Positions 10,495 through 20,920 of a DNA stretch of 38,552 nt are shown here, one piece after another (position 1 is the first letter of the stretch; each line of letters starts with the position of its first letter). Under the pieces are notes generated by a model. It saw only the letters and a program-made list of their open reading frames with translations, was not told where the DNA came from and did no database searches. The stretch is taken from the NCBI GenBank assembly GCA_049999805.1, contig JBNGIO010005937.1, positions 86,683 through 125,234 on the forward strand. Reading direction: 5' to 3'. Made by a program: the position numbers and the translations under genes. This DNA is from Folioceros fuciformis. Taxonomy: Eukaryota > Anthocerotophyta > Anthocerotopsida > Anthocerotales.

Positions 10495-11055
10495 CACTGC
10501 CAGGCTTCCAACCTACCTACATGCCATCCATTCATCAACCTCCCAGTGTCAAAAAGACCTTCCTAGATAGACGCCAACCCCTGAAGCTGTGTACAGTGCG
10601 CTTCTGAAATCGTCAAAATTGGCAGAATCTTGAACCGAAACGCCATCTCTTTTCGGATTGTGCGCGAGTCGGGCACAGGCACTACTCAAAACCGTGGCAC
10701 ACCACAAGGCTCAAGACCTGTGTACGCACTAAGCCCGAGATCTGCACCGGGCTAAAGATACGTGAATGCAAAGGCTCAATCCCGAAGGTTTTTCCGTGCT
10801 GACATGTGTACTGGAAAAATGAAGGAGTAGAGAATAATCAGAAAACAACCGCGCCCTACCTTGGTTATCCTGAGGTACGTTTGAAAATTTTCCCTAGTCA
10901 GCACTAAGAGTTGAAACGACAGGACCGACTACAGGGTCAGGTAGCTGCCTATCACCCGTGCAAGGAGAGAAAATGTTCGCCTCGCCTACGTACTCCGCGT
11001 GATATCACCAACTGGGATCAAAGCAGAGCAGCTTGAAAGGGAGGGAGAACTTTCC
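10495..11055. other. Intergenic region between DPH7 (5' end) and the proteasome gene (3' end)
   Basis: No gene recognised. It probably holds the DPH7 promoter on the minus strand and the 3' flank of the proteasome gene. Reading frames are short and overlapping. No RNA gene is apparent. Confidence 0.4.
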
Positions 11056-12468
11056 TCAATCCTCCTTCAGAGGCATTGCCTCCCTACGAACCCCCTTTGC
11101 ATTTACTATTACGATTTCAACCCCGTCGCCCTGAGAGCACAGACAAATAACAGGTCAATACAAAAAGACCCACAAGCAGGTATAGTGGCCCTCCAAGCAT
11201 TCATGTCATCAAAGACGAGACGTACAGTGTAGATGTCTCGCTCTGCAGCGGAAGCGAACGTATCCTTCACAAGATCTATAGCCTCCGACTCAGTGAGAGG
11301 AGTGGCAGACTCCTACAGACAAAAGTGGAACGACGTCAGTATGCGCAAAAACAAATTCCACACGCAGTACAACCAAGACAGAATTAAGCAGGTAGGATTC
11401 CGGGAAAGCAATACACGGTGTTACACCTTGGCAGGTAGCAACAATGGGCTGGCTGACTTCAGTTGATTATCCAGGACCGGCATGATAAGTTGCATGCCAC
11501 TTCCCTGTGAACTGTAACCAACTCGTTCATACGATCCCACAGCATCATACGAGTACACACATCCCTTGCCTGCACAGCCGCAGTTGCAGCTCAACACGTG
11601 AATTATGCGTCCCAACAGAGCAAAATGGCAACACAAGCGGCCTTCTCACACTTAAACATCAAAATTAGTAAGATGGAAAATCACGGCGAAAGAAACGTTA
11701 TGTCTCACTGCGTCAGATGCCTCTACACAAATTCAGCATACCTTCACTGTCTAAGCCGCCCAAAACGTTGAAAGCATAGTACGGGAAAAAACGCTTGTAG
11801 TAGAGCGTGTTAGACAACAGCTGTGCCATTGCAGGGCAGCTCATTTGCTTGTTATGCTGGTGCTGATAGATCTGCTCAGAACGCATAGTGTGTCATTTCC
11901 TGCAGCCAGGAACCCTACGAAAGCGATCTGTGCCGACAGAAGAATCAAATAAAATAAAAAAACTTTCATGACCAGTAAGTAACCTGATGACGAGCTTCCA
12001 AATTCTTTTGAAGAGCCTTGACATCTGCTTGAAACCCTGAAGATGCCAAGACACATTTCTCTGTGCTGCTCACAGTCCACACCAGAACGTACAATGAGGT
12101 CAGATAGCGCGAGACGAATAGCTGGCTAGGTCCAATTCGCATAGTAGCCCGCAACACGTACATCTGGTAGATTTTGGAGTAGTCACGCGTCAGAATACTG
12201 AAACCAGTGGACATCCGTGTGTCTGCGGCAATCACACAGTAATCTGCACCAGCTATTGCCACACAAGTCCTGTCACGAAAACCAGTTACACATGCTGTGT
12301 GTGAGTGGGTAGTTTGAAGTGCGTGGTCAGCCAATCCGCCAAGCCTAGTCTCTGAGATTGTCATCACCCTCCATTGTTATCATAGGGGCTCCACGAGGCG
12401 TGCTCTCGAGCTCCATGGGACGTTTCCGTGTCAGCGAAGTTCCCACGCGGGGCCAACAGCATCGCCAT
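11056..12468 (-). CDS. PBF1: 20S proteasome subunit beta type-1 (beta-6, PBF1), seven exons
   Basis: Non-catalytic beta-ring subunit of the 20S proteasome core. Exons on the minus strand: 12468-12368, 12269-12162, 12065-11984, 11871-11742, 11569-11427, 11312-11226 and 11130-11056. They join in phase to 241 aa. Key blocks are [20 protein letters not shown] (exons 1-2), [14 protein letters not shown], the exon 3 block [15 protein letters not shown], exon 4 [19 protein letters not shown] then RRFFPYY-like [16 protein letters not shown], exon 5 [14 protein letters not shown] and [14 protein letters not shown], and the C-terminal [14 protein letters not shown] ending LKED. The first ATG gives a propeptide of about 30 residues, longer than the Arabidopsis one as I remember it but comparable to human PSMB1. 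It diverges from the EI24-like gene. Confidence 0.95.
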
Positions 12469-12787
12469 GGATACCAGAGTAACACACAGAGTCACTGCCT
12501 TCCGCTCCCGGTTAGGGCAAGTGACTCGGTAGTCGAAGAGGGAAAACGAGAGAGGTGGCACAAATTAGAACCCATGGATTATATTAGGAGGCCCTAAACT
12601 AGTGAAAACGTAGGAGTGAAGCCAGACGTGATTTGAACTCTTTCTGTGTGTCTACGCACTGCCTTCCTACTTGGTACTTTGTTGGTGTATATATGTGGCT
12701 CTGGTGTTCGATGATGATGCCGACTCATCATCAGTGCCTCCTGCTGCCCTGCTTACCTGGGTTCAGAGTTTGAGCAAGGTTTCATCC
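12469..12787. promoter_or_regulatory. Shared divergent promoter of PBF1 and the EI24-like gene
   Basis: Only 319 bp separate the two start codons, so both promoters and 5' UTRs must lie here. AGGCCCTAAAC at 12588-12598 combines a site II-like GGCCC with a telo-box-like CCCTAAA, a pairing known from plant housekeeping promoters. Function is inferred from position. Confidence 0.5.
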
Positions 12788-15161
12788 ATGGATGAAGGAC
12801 CATCATCGACGTTTCAAGTTGCGACGGACTCGGACGCGAATCTTCTCCAAGTTGTTGCGAGACTGTGGTTTGCAGGATTCGCTGATGCTCTGTCCTTTCG
12901 TCGGGCTGCGGCCTTCTGTTCCCGGTGAGTCACAGCTATCTTCTTGTTCTGTTTGTAGTTAATGTTAGCACAATTGCTAGGTGAAGCGACATAATGGGAG
13001 GCGCTCCTTGAGGCCAAGGCCTGGCTTTTGTCAAAGCAAACAAAGTTTAGCTTGTAATTGGATGAGCAAGTTGGCACCGTTTACAAAGGTTCGACAGGGG
13101 CTGCGCAGTAATTGATAGGGGGCAAGGTCTGGACGTAGAAGAAAGAGCGGTTTTCCACCTTAGCCGAGGCCTTCCTAATAATGATCCCAGTTGGATGTTG
13201 CGGACTGTGGGTGACGTTGGATCTCGTCACTGATCATTCCTTCTCTGTGTGCAGGTCTAGAGTCGTCTTTGTGAAAACATGCCAGTGTTTCCTTTTGAAT
13301 GGCTGCATCTTTCTGGGCAGGTGTGATTGGAACTCTGCTGTTACCAGTTTTCGTTGCAGGAGTTTGGGTGGTATATCTAGCGATAGTATGACTGCGTGTT
13401 CTCTGTCTCGTTTTGAACTTTGACTTGAATGGTTGCAGTATTTATTTTCTTCAGAGCGTGGTTATCCCAACCCTAGATTGGTTGCTGAGGCTTTCATCAC
13501 TAGGTGATGCCGCCCCAACAACATTCGGATTATTTTTGGATGTTCTCCGCCTTGTCCTCATTGGCCTTTGCTATGTAAGTGAAGTTTTTGCAGCTTGCGC
13601 TTGACTCTCCAATTTCCTTCGTATGTCAAGTTGCCATCATGGGATGGATGACAATTGGTCTGTGGATGTCTCAGGTGTTCTGGCTGTATCCTCTGTACAT
13701 AATCAGCTTTGTAATAAACTGTATATGGTATGCCTGCATCATACAGCTTCACAGCAGATTCACGTGCTCAGTGGCTCTGGAGTTGTTGTAAACCCAATGT
13801 TCTGGATTTGTGGACTGATTTTGTCAGACAAGTGGATGTGGGCAGGTATAACGAGATTGCCCGACATGCTTTTGAGGTGATAGAGCAAAATGGAGCACCG
13901 AAATTATCTGATTCTTCACCGCAAGCGTCCTTAAAGTCCAGCAAGGGCACGCTGGCCCGAAATCAAGGTGACCTTGGCAGCTTTGCTCGGTAAGTGATCA
14001 ACTTGATATTTTTGTGGTTTTATATAGTGTCTATGTCCCTGCACTGAGAGTTCTCAAGTTGCTCGGATTAGATCTAAGAAAACCAGGGGTTACGGAGTTC
14101 GGGTCTATCTTCTTACGCTTGATGAAATGTGCGTGAAGGATTATGCTTGGAATTAGTGAGCAGATTTATTCCATTATAATGGTCAGCACTTTCTTCGTTG
14201 AGGTACCATATGCTGCTTTCTTCTCTGAGCTGAGCGGTTGGGCAAGAGGTTCAAGCAGTTTTAAGATTGCCAACAAGTCGTTTCTGGTTGTCAGGTATTC
14301 GTGGTGAACTATATACCATACGTTGGAAGACCTCTTTACTTTGTGCTCCTTTCATGGTTGTACGCGTACTACTGCTTTGAGTAAGTTGTGAGCCCCTTTG
14401 AACATTTGAGTCGCGGGACTTTCGTCTCCCTTGAACAGTTGTGGTAGTCAGCATCAGAGTCTTCTAAAGCTGAAATTTGATCTTATTTACGTGGCGTGAA
14501 TGGCAGTTACAAATGGGGCTTTGCAAGATGGAGTCTAGAGAAGCGTCTAGCTTTCTTCGAATCCAATTGGGCTTTCTTCGCGGGGTTCGGTGAGCAGCTG
14601 CTACGTGCTGTGGCCTACCGATTTGTGTTGCACATCACGAAGCAGACTGACGAGTGTTTGCTTTCTTGTTTCAGGCAGTCCTTGCGTACTGGCAACGTCC
14701 TTCTTCTCACCATTTGTGGGAGCAGGAGTGATGGCTGTCCTTTTCCCCCTAGTGAGTTTTACAAGACAAGCATAAGAGTTGGCGCTGTCATGTCGTTTGA
14801 TTGGGAATGGCTTTGTTGTTGTGTTTTGTTCTCTTAAGTGGTATGTGGGCTAATTTTGTGCTCGTGGCCGCAGTTTGTTCTAATAGCAACCGCATCCGAC
14901 CCAGAAGAGTTGGTGCGCCGTGTTCCAGGGAACCAGCGCTTGCCCAGACTCGAGATCTTCCTCCTAGCGAACTATGTCACGTGAGTACGAAGCGTCGTGT
15001 GTGCGGTTTTACGTCTGTGTGCACAGGAGGTGTAGATGACCGTTCTTGCTGTAATCTGCAGGCTGCCTATCCTGCGACTCTTTCAGCCATCATCCCGTAC
15101 TTCACAGCGCCAGGCGCAGGAGAGGCAAAAGCGAAGTCACGGCATGGGATTACATCAGTGA
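12788..15161 (+). CDS. EI24: EI24 (etoposide-induced 2.4) homologue, multi-pass membrane protein, eleven exons
   Basis: ER-type membrane protein of the EI24/EPG-4 family; animal members act in autophagosome maturation, and the plant role is little known. Exons: 12788-12924, 13255-13320, 13457-13574, 13675-13727, 13846-13989, 14139-14202, 14295-14380, 14507-14589, 14675-14751, 14874-14980 and 15062-15161. Their sum is 1035 nt, or 344 aa. Diagnostic segments are KTCQCFLLNGCIFLGS (exon 2), VFWLYPLYIISFVIN (4), YNEIARHAFEVIE (5), MLGISEQIYSI (6), VNYIPYVGRPLYFVLLSWLY (7), KRLAFFESNWAFFAGFG (8) and GSPCVLATSFFSPFVGAGVM (9). These follow the Arabidopsis homologue (At4g06676) in order. Several hydrophobic segments are visible in exons 2-4, 6-7 and 8-9. 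The C-terminus is a short basic, Gln-rich tail. The first in-frame ATG is 12788; the frame stays open upstream to 12671 without another ATG. Confidence 0.93.
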
Positions 15162-16063
15162 CGCTCCGATTTGCGGACAAGCTTCGGGTGACATTAAGTC
15201 GTCGGAGCGCGCGCCTCGTGAAGTCTGTACATAATGTAACATAATGAGGTTCTACACAACTTCAAGGTTATATGTGGAAACTCGGGTGACACGAGGGTAA
15301 GACACCTTGTGAGAAATGTAGAGACTGAAATCCCATCCACACCGTGGTGGCGAGAATAATCCAAATGAAGGGCCCCAGACGGGGGGGTGGGGGAACAAGG
15401 AGGTCTCGATGGCTTGAGGGGAAGCTGTTTCGGCCTAACTCCTAGGCGTCAGCGAGTAACAGAGACCCCTGAGTGACTCGCGTCTGGGGTGTCTTACCAA
15501 AAACTGAAGGACGCGCGTCAAAACAATGGTGGGAAACGCACAAGGCTCGTTCTCCATTAATTGAAAGCCAATTCGCTGAGAGATCCGTGTAAGATTCGTA
15601 TCGAAGATCGTGTGCCGCGCTACGACGTCAACATGAGCAGCTATGGTACCATAGACGGAATGGGCGGACTCATCGTTACGATCGGCGGGGATGCGTTCCG
15701 CTGTCGTTCTAAACTATGTAGGTAAGGTAGCTTCTGCCAAGGGCCTTTGGAGACTAACGATATAATCTAAAAAGTTGTCTGTTAAGAATTGACGGATACG
15801 ATTAGTTGTAACGGGCTACGAAGCCATCCAAGCAATAAGGTGTGTCTGTCCTCGTCTGGTGTCCCGTGTCCCGGGTCCCGTGCATTGGGTCCCAAGCTAC
15901 ACTATGTGGCCCGTGTGTGGAGTGATGGAAGGTGTTGATTTTGTGAGCTTGGGACGCGCCGGAGGTTTGGAGCTTCCAGGATTGCAGTTGATCGGATAGA
16001 GACTATGTGCCCTCTCCAAGTGGATTAAGTCGGCTTACCTTGGGAGAAACTGAATGAGGTGGT
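15162..16063. other. Intergenic region between the EI24-like and PAP genes
   Basis: 900 bp without a recognisable gene. A G-rich run lies at 15370-15385, and short GTCCCG-type direct repeats occur around 15858-15890. The end of the region presumably carries the promoter and 5' UTR of the phosphatase gene. No tRNA or other RNA gene is evident. Confidence 0.4.
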
Positions 16064-18360
16064 ATGGGGCTCGGTGCGCAAGAGACAGCTTCCTCAGTTC
16101 CGATTACTGGGCGATGGCCCTGCCTGGCTTCACGCCCGCTGATTATCCTAGTGGGATGGATTCTTCTGCTCCACGCTCATCGTGGGATAGTGATGGGAGT
16201 GCCGAGCACCCTTGATGGGCCTTTCCCTCCTGTCACTGTTCCGTTTGACAGCTCCCTCCGTCAGGGGAGCGATGATCTGCCGGTTTATGATCCCCGGGTG
16301 GTGAAGAAGGTGCCTTCGATTTTCCCTGAGCAGATTGCTCTGGCCCTGTCTACCACGCCGGATGCTATGTGGGTGTCATGGATTACAGGTTTGCAGCGAG
16401 ATAATTTCGTCCTGCACGCACGCTGTGAGTTCTCCTTTGGACTGAGTTGGATGCCCGTTTGCAGGTGACGCGCAAATTGGACCCCGAGTGACCCCCTTAG
16501 ACCCGTCCACCTTGGCGAGCGAGGTGCAGTACGGTACAGACAGCAATAATCTGTCTTTTCGTGCTCAAGGCAGCAGTGAAGTGTATAGTCAGATATATCC
16601 TTACGGAGGCCTTCTCAACTATACCTCTGGGATTATCCATCATGTCAAACTAACTGGTGAGCTGCCTGGGGGTTCTTCGTCCTTGACTCTGTTTTGTAGG
16701 TTGGCAATTGTGGATTGAAGAAATGACTGCTGGGTTGCAGGTCTTCTTCCGTCCACCAAGTACTTTTATGTTTGTGGTGACAGCACCCTCAGAGCTATGA
16801 GTTCTGTTTTGTCTTTCACAACCATGCCAAGTCCTGGTGGGCAGGAGTACCCAGCTCGCATTGGCGTGATAGGAGACTTGGGCCTCACCTATAACTCATC
16901 TAGCACAATAGATCACCTCCAACGCAACAATCCAACTCTACTTTTACTGGCTGGGGACTTGTCGTACGCCAACCAGTATGAAACTTTGGGGACCACGGCA
17001 GCTTCTTGTTACAGTTGCTCCTTTCCGAATGCGCCAACTCGAGAGACCTATCAACCCCACTGGGATGCGTGGGGAAGGTACGTCTTCTACTCGTCGAACC
17101 CACCTCCATGGGCATGTGTCTGAGCAGGTGTGCAAGCAGAGTGTCGTGTGATGAGCAAGGACTCTTCAGTGGAGGGGGCAGCTAAGCCTCGAAGATGTCA
17201 CCACGCCTGATTCTTGCAGGTTCATGGAGCCCATCACCTCTACCATCCCAATGATGGTTATAGAGGGGAATCATGAAGATGAACCCCAAGCAGATAATGC
17301 CACATTTGTGGCTTACGAGGCACGCTTTGCAGTGCCCTCTGTCGAAAGTGGATCAAACAGTTCTCTCTATTATTCATTCAATGCAGGTGGCATTCACTTT
17401 GTCATGATTGGAGCTTATACAGACTACTCTCGCAATGGTGGGTAAATGACAGTCTATCTATACGTGCTGATGGAATGTGGTCACCTTCACTGAGATGTCT
17501 GACAAGAAACCACGCCACAAAACCTTCTGCCCATCCCAGGTCTAAGTATGCCGCTTTGTTCGAACAGGAGCTCAATATCTGTGGTTGGAGCAGGACCTGG
17601 CAGGCTTCAGCAGAAGTGAAACTCCGTGGCTAGTGGCTGTGTGGCATCCTCCCTGGTACAACAGCTACAGTTCCCATTACCGGGAAGTGGAGTGTATGCG
17701 ACTGCAAATGGAAGATCTGCTTTACCATTATCGTGTGGACATCGTCTTTTCAGGACATGTAAGTCCGCTCCAGTTGGACTTTTTCCAGCAGTTGATTTGT
17801 TGCAGTGGTCAGGCAGTCATCACTCAACGCTTGTGTGACCAAGCAGGTGCATGCATATGAGAGGACGAACAGAGTCTACGACTACACACTTGATCCTTGT
17901 GGCCCTGTGTATATCACTGTTGGGGATGGAGGAAACGTAGAAAGGGTTTCGATCCAACATGCTGATGACGTTGGAGGCTGTCCTAGGCGCAAAGATACCG
18001 TTCCTGACCATGGGCCAATTTGTTCTACCAACTTCACTAGTGGGCCTGCTAAGGGGCAGTTCTGCTGGAACCGCCAGCCTGAATGGAGTGCATTTCGAGA
18101 CAGTAGCTTCGGCCATGGAATTTTGGAGGTGACCTCCCGTTCATCCACTCCGGCTATCGTCACCGCATATTAGTTACTCATCGTGCTCTCACCTGATGCA
18201 GGTTATCAACTCCACGCATGCTCTGTGGACATGGCACCGCAATCAGGATGCCTACGGGGAAGCAGCGTTTGGTGATCAAATTTTCATTGTCCGCGGCCCT
18301 GATGTCTGTTCTGACAGTCCCGTGTTTAGAAGGCGTTTTGGAGAAGATCATCAGGCTTAG
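16064..18360 (+). CDS. PAP15: Purple acid phosphatase (PAP15/PAP13-like), seven exons
   Basis: Secreted or vacuolar binuclear-metal phosphoesterase; AtPAP15 relatives act on phytate and other phosphate esters. Exons: 16064-16388, 16465-16656, 16741-17077, 17220-17437, 17568-17758, 17847-18128 and 18202-18360. They total 1704 nt, or 567 aa. A hydrophobic signal or anchor segment lies around residues 24-40. All five metal-ligand motifs are present in order: GDLG (in RIGVIGDLGLTYN), GDLSYAN, GNHEDE, VAVWHPPWYNSY and GHVHAYERTNRVY. The C-terminal domain has CGPVYITVGDGGN. Exon joins fall inside motifs (GHVH is split between exons 5 and 6), which supports the model. Introns are 73-142 bp. It converges with the DNAJC21-like gene, with about 100 bp between stops. 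The numbering PAP15 means nearest remembered relative, not proven orthology. Confidence 0.94.
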
Positions 18361-18462
18361 ACTCCCTTGATTCTTGAATGGACAGTTCAGATTCTAAATC
18401 TAATTTGCCGGTGAGATACCATTTGATTGAGATACAGTGGTCGTATTCTGAGAAATAATGAA

Positions 18463-20403
18463 TCACTTCCCTGAATTCTTCTTACGTGCCTTTGCGAAGT
18501 CGACTTCGGTCACGTTCGCTACCTTCCCTTTTGCCGGAGAGCGGGTCTCTTGTTCCCTTTTATTTGTACTCCCATGCACCACCGATGTCTGCTTCTTTTC
18601 TTGCCTGGCCCTCCTTCTGGCCCTTGCTCCCTTATGTTTGTTAGTTTGTGTATCAGGACTCTTAGTTGGCAGCTCGGCAGCCTCATCTCCCGATGAGATA
18701 TCCAACCCTTCTACATTCAAAGCATTGCCCCTGTCACTGGCCACATCGTCCTTAGAACTGATTTCTTCGTCCTCGGCCACGGAGACAGCTCTCCGAGATC
18801 TCATAGAGTTGAGCATGGCTGACATCATCCCATCCTCCTCATCCTCTGTGGGTTCGACAGTGCTTCTGGCAACTTTACCATTGCCACTCGCATAATCCTC
18901 CTTCGCAGCTCCGTTCGCAGTTCCTTCGCTACTGCTAGGAACTGTCTCCCCATCCTCATCGTCATTAGTCGAGTTCCTTCCTGTAGACGGCTGTGAACGC
19001 CTTCTCGTGAGCATCTCTCTAAGTACGCTTGCTTCATCCTCCTCTTGCAAGTCATCCTCCTCTTGCAGTTCATCCTCCTCCAAGTCATCGTCCTCTTGCA
19101 AGTCATCTTCCTCTTGCGAGTCATCCTCCTCTTGCAATTCGTCCTGCTCTCGTAAGAATCCATTCTCTTGCAATGCGTCATCCTCCCGCAATCCATCATC
19201 CTGGGCCTGCATCACCGGTTCAACCTCAGAACCATCGTCCTGGGACAAGGCAGACGTGTCCAGTTCCTTTGCCAGGAATTCCTCCACGAGCTCATCTTCA
19301 AGTTGAAACTTGTCCCTGAGTGCCTCTACCCTGGCTATATGCTTCTTCGACTTTTCATGATTTTTCCATTGCTTGTCAGACCTAAATCTTTTGTGGCAAA
19401 CAATGCAGAACAGCTCTTCCAGCTCTTGTTGGCTTGCCACCTGCACCTCCTTCCTCCTCCTGCCCGAGCTATCCCACGCGTAACTCCCTTGATTCTCATC
19501 AATAACCTCCTCGTCATCAGGACCCGTTCCTGTCCCATCCTGGACAGGCTTTGTCCACTCCTCCTCCTCGTACAGCAGGAGCTTAGCACGCTTTTCCTCC
19601 TCCAGCCGCTGTTTTCTGAGCTTCAGCATCTCCTGCCTTTCCTTCTCCAGCCGCTGCTGCTCCAGCTGCCATTCCAACACCCGTTTGTCCCGTTTCTTCA
19701 CATACGAGGCGAGCTGGCGCACAGTATCGTTGAATTCCCTGCGTGCCACCTTCCGGATCTTGAGATTCTCCTCCTCCATAAGCCGCCGAGTCTTCCGGTT
19801 CGGCGCCGACGACGGCCTGTACTCATCACACCACGAAAAATCCTTGACTGTGCTAAACCCTTGCCAGCGCCTGTAAAATGCCAGCACCATGGCGTGCGGG
19901 GTGGCCGAGCATCCGAACCGTGGAGGATCCTGAGGCACCGTCCCGCCATACGCCTTCGCGAAAGCAACTTCCTGCTGGTGCAGCTTCTGAAACAGCTGGT
20001 CATACACGGCATAGAAACCCTTGCCGGAATCCCCGAACCCGGAGTAGGCGGAGGGAGAGAAGTAGGAGAACAGATCGGTGTCGTACTCATGTCCGGCCGG
20101 CGATGATGACGAGGACGTGGCTGAGCGGTTGCTAGAGGAGGACAGGATTGCTCCCCTGTGAGAGTCATACCAGGCACGCTCTTGAGGGTCGGACAATACC
20201 TCGTAAGCGTGAGAGATGGCCTGGAATCGGATGGTGGCCTCCTTGCATTCCTCCGGAGACGCCCCGCTCTGCTGGATCTTGTCGGGGTGCCATTTGAGGG
20301 CCTGTTTTCTGTACAAAATCCGTATCTCCTCGGAACTGGCAGTTCGCTCAGCCCCCAGCGTCTCATACAGGCACACTGCGGGCAGCTCCGAGAGGTCGGC
20401 CAT
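18463..20403 (-). CDS. DNAJC21/JJJ1-like J-domain co-chaperone
   Basis: Type III Hsp40, 646 aa, intronless. Yeast Jjj1 and human DNAJC21 work with Hsp70 in late cytoplasmic maturation of the 60S ribosomal subunit. The J domain lies at about residues 10-80, with the HPD motif at 39-41 (KWHPDK). The DNAJC21-specific middle region follows (DLFSYFSPSAYSGFGDSGKG, FYRRWQGFSTVKDFSW, APNRKTRRLMEEENLKIRK), then a basic coiled coil, then one C2H2 finger (FCIVCHKRFRSDKQWKNHEK). A long acidic Glu/Asp/Gln stretch comes next and then a basic tail. The second C-terminal C2H2 finger usual in this family is not visible before the stop. Either it is lost or the 3' end is spliced or incomplete. Family call is strong; whether it is fully functional is uncertain. 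Confidence 0.92.
   Translation of the reverse strand: MADLSELPAVCLYETLGAERTASSEEIRILYRKQALKWHPDKIQQSGASPEECKEATIRFQAISHAYEVLSDPQERAWYDSHRGAILSSSSNRSATSSSSSPAGHEYDTDLFSYFSPSAYSGFGDSGKGFYAVYDQLFQKLHQQEVAFAKAYGGTVPQDPPRFGCSATPHAMVLAFYRRWQGFSTVKDFSWCDEYRPSSAPNRKTRRLMEEENLKIRKVARREFNDTVRQLASYVKKRDKRVLEWQLEQQRLEKERQEMLKLRKQRLEEEKRAKLLLYEEEEWTKPVQDGTGTGPDDEEVIDENQGSYAWDSSGRRRKEVQVASQQELEELFCIVCHKRFRSDKQWKNHEKSKKHIARVEALRDKFQLEDELVEEFLAKELDTSALSQDDGSEVEPVMQAQDDGLREDDALQENGFLREQDELQEEDDSQEEDDLQEDDDLEEDELQEEDDLQEEDEASVLREMLTRRRSQPSTGRNSTNDDEDGETVPSSSEGTANGAAKEDYASGNGKVARSTVEPTEDEEDGMMSAMLNSMRSRRAVSVAEDEEISSKDDVASDRGNALNVEGLDISSGDEAAELPTKSPDTQTNKHKGARARRRARQEKKQTSVVHGSTNKREQETRSPAKGKVANVTEVDFAKARKKNSGK
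19030..19160 (-). repeat. 18-bp coding minisatellite in the acidic region of the DNAJC21-like gene
   Basis: On the plus strand, units such as TCATCCTCCTCTTGCAAG recur about seven times with small changes. Read on the coding strand they give repeats of LQEEDD type. The period is a multiple of three, so copy-number change keeps the frame. Confidence 0.8.
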
Positions 20404-20920
20404 GTATGTTCCGGAGCAAGCGGCAACGTCGCCGCCTCCGCGGATCGCCTCACCCCCACAATTGGATTGGTTGCACTCCGATTCCCGGGGCAGCTACAAC
20501 CATCCAACAAGATTCAACTTGTGTGTAGATGCGTTCTACTTATAGATCCAATTGCGTGAGCCTTCGTTCGCCTCTCGATCCCCCTTGAATTAGGGTTGGG
20601 AAAGGGATTCCACCGACTGATTATGATTTAGATACATACATGTACGAGTGTTAAAGCCTAAGCGGTACAGCAAAGTACAATGCGGGGCCGAGCCGTCTTA
20701 ACATCTCTCGGTTTCAGACGCCCCAGCTTGGAGGCGCCAGGTCCAAGCCTCCGAATCCCGACAAGCCGCCGATTAAACTGGCCCAAGAGATACAGACCCT
20801 GCATAATTGGCAACGCAGCACAAGAAGAAAGCATTTGAATGCATGAGGTATTGCAAACATTTGTTGGCGTGACGAAGATTCCATGCACGATATTCAAAGG
20901 CTCGTCTGCGCAGAGTGTGC
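20404..20920 (-). promoter_or_regulatory. Intergenic region: DNAJC21-like promoter and 3' flank of the PADRE gene
   Basis: No separate gene is convincing. A minus-strand frame at 20658-20996 overlaps the end of the PADRE gene and could be a further 3' exon of it. An acceptor-like TTATGCAG lies near 20801, and the last PADRE exon ends with a possible donor AG-GTAGGC near 20933, but the phases do not clearly agree. Confidence 0.35.

Noticed and set aside
10999-11466. Two plus-strand frames of 77 residues each
   Set aside because: They are antisense to the last three exons of the proteasome subunit gene.
13080-13110. tRNA-like GGTTCGA motif
   Set aside because: No acceptor or anticodon stem can be formed around it. 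It lies in an intron of the EI24-like gene.
19168-20106. Plus-strand frame of 312 residues opposite the DNAJC21-like gene
   Set aside because: Leu/Pro-rich antisense shadow of a clear J-domain coding region; no family resemblance.
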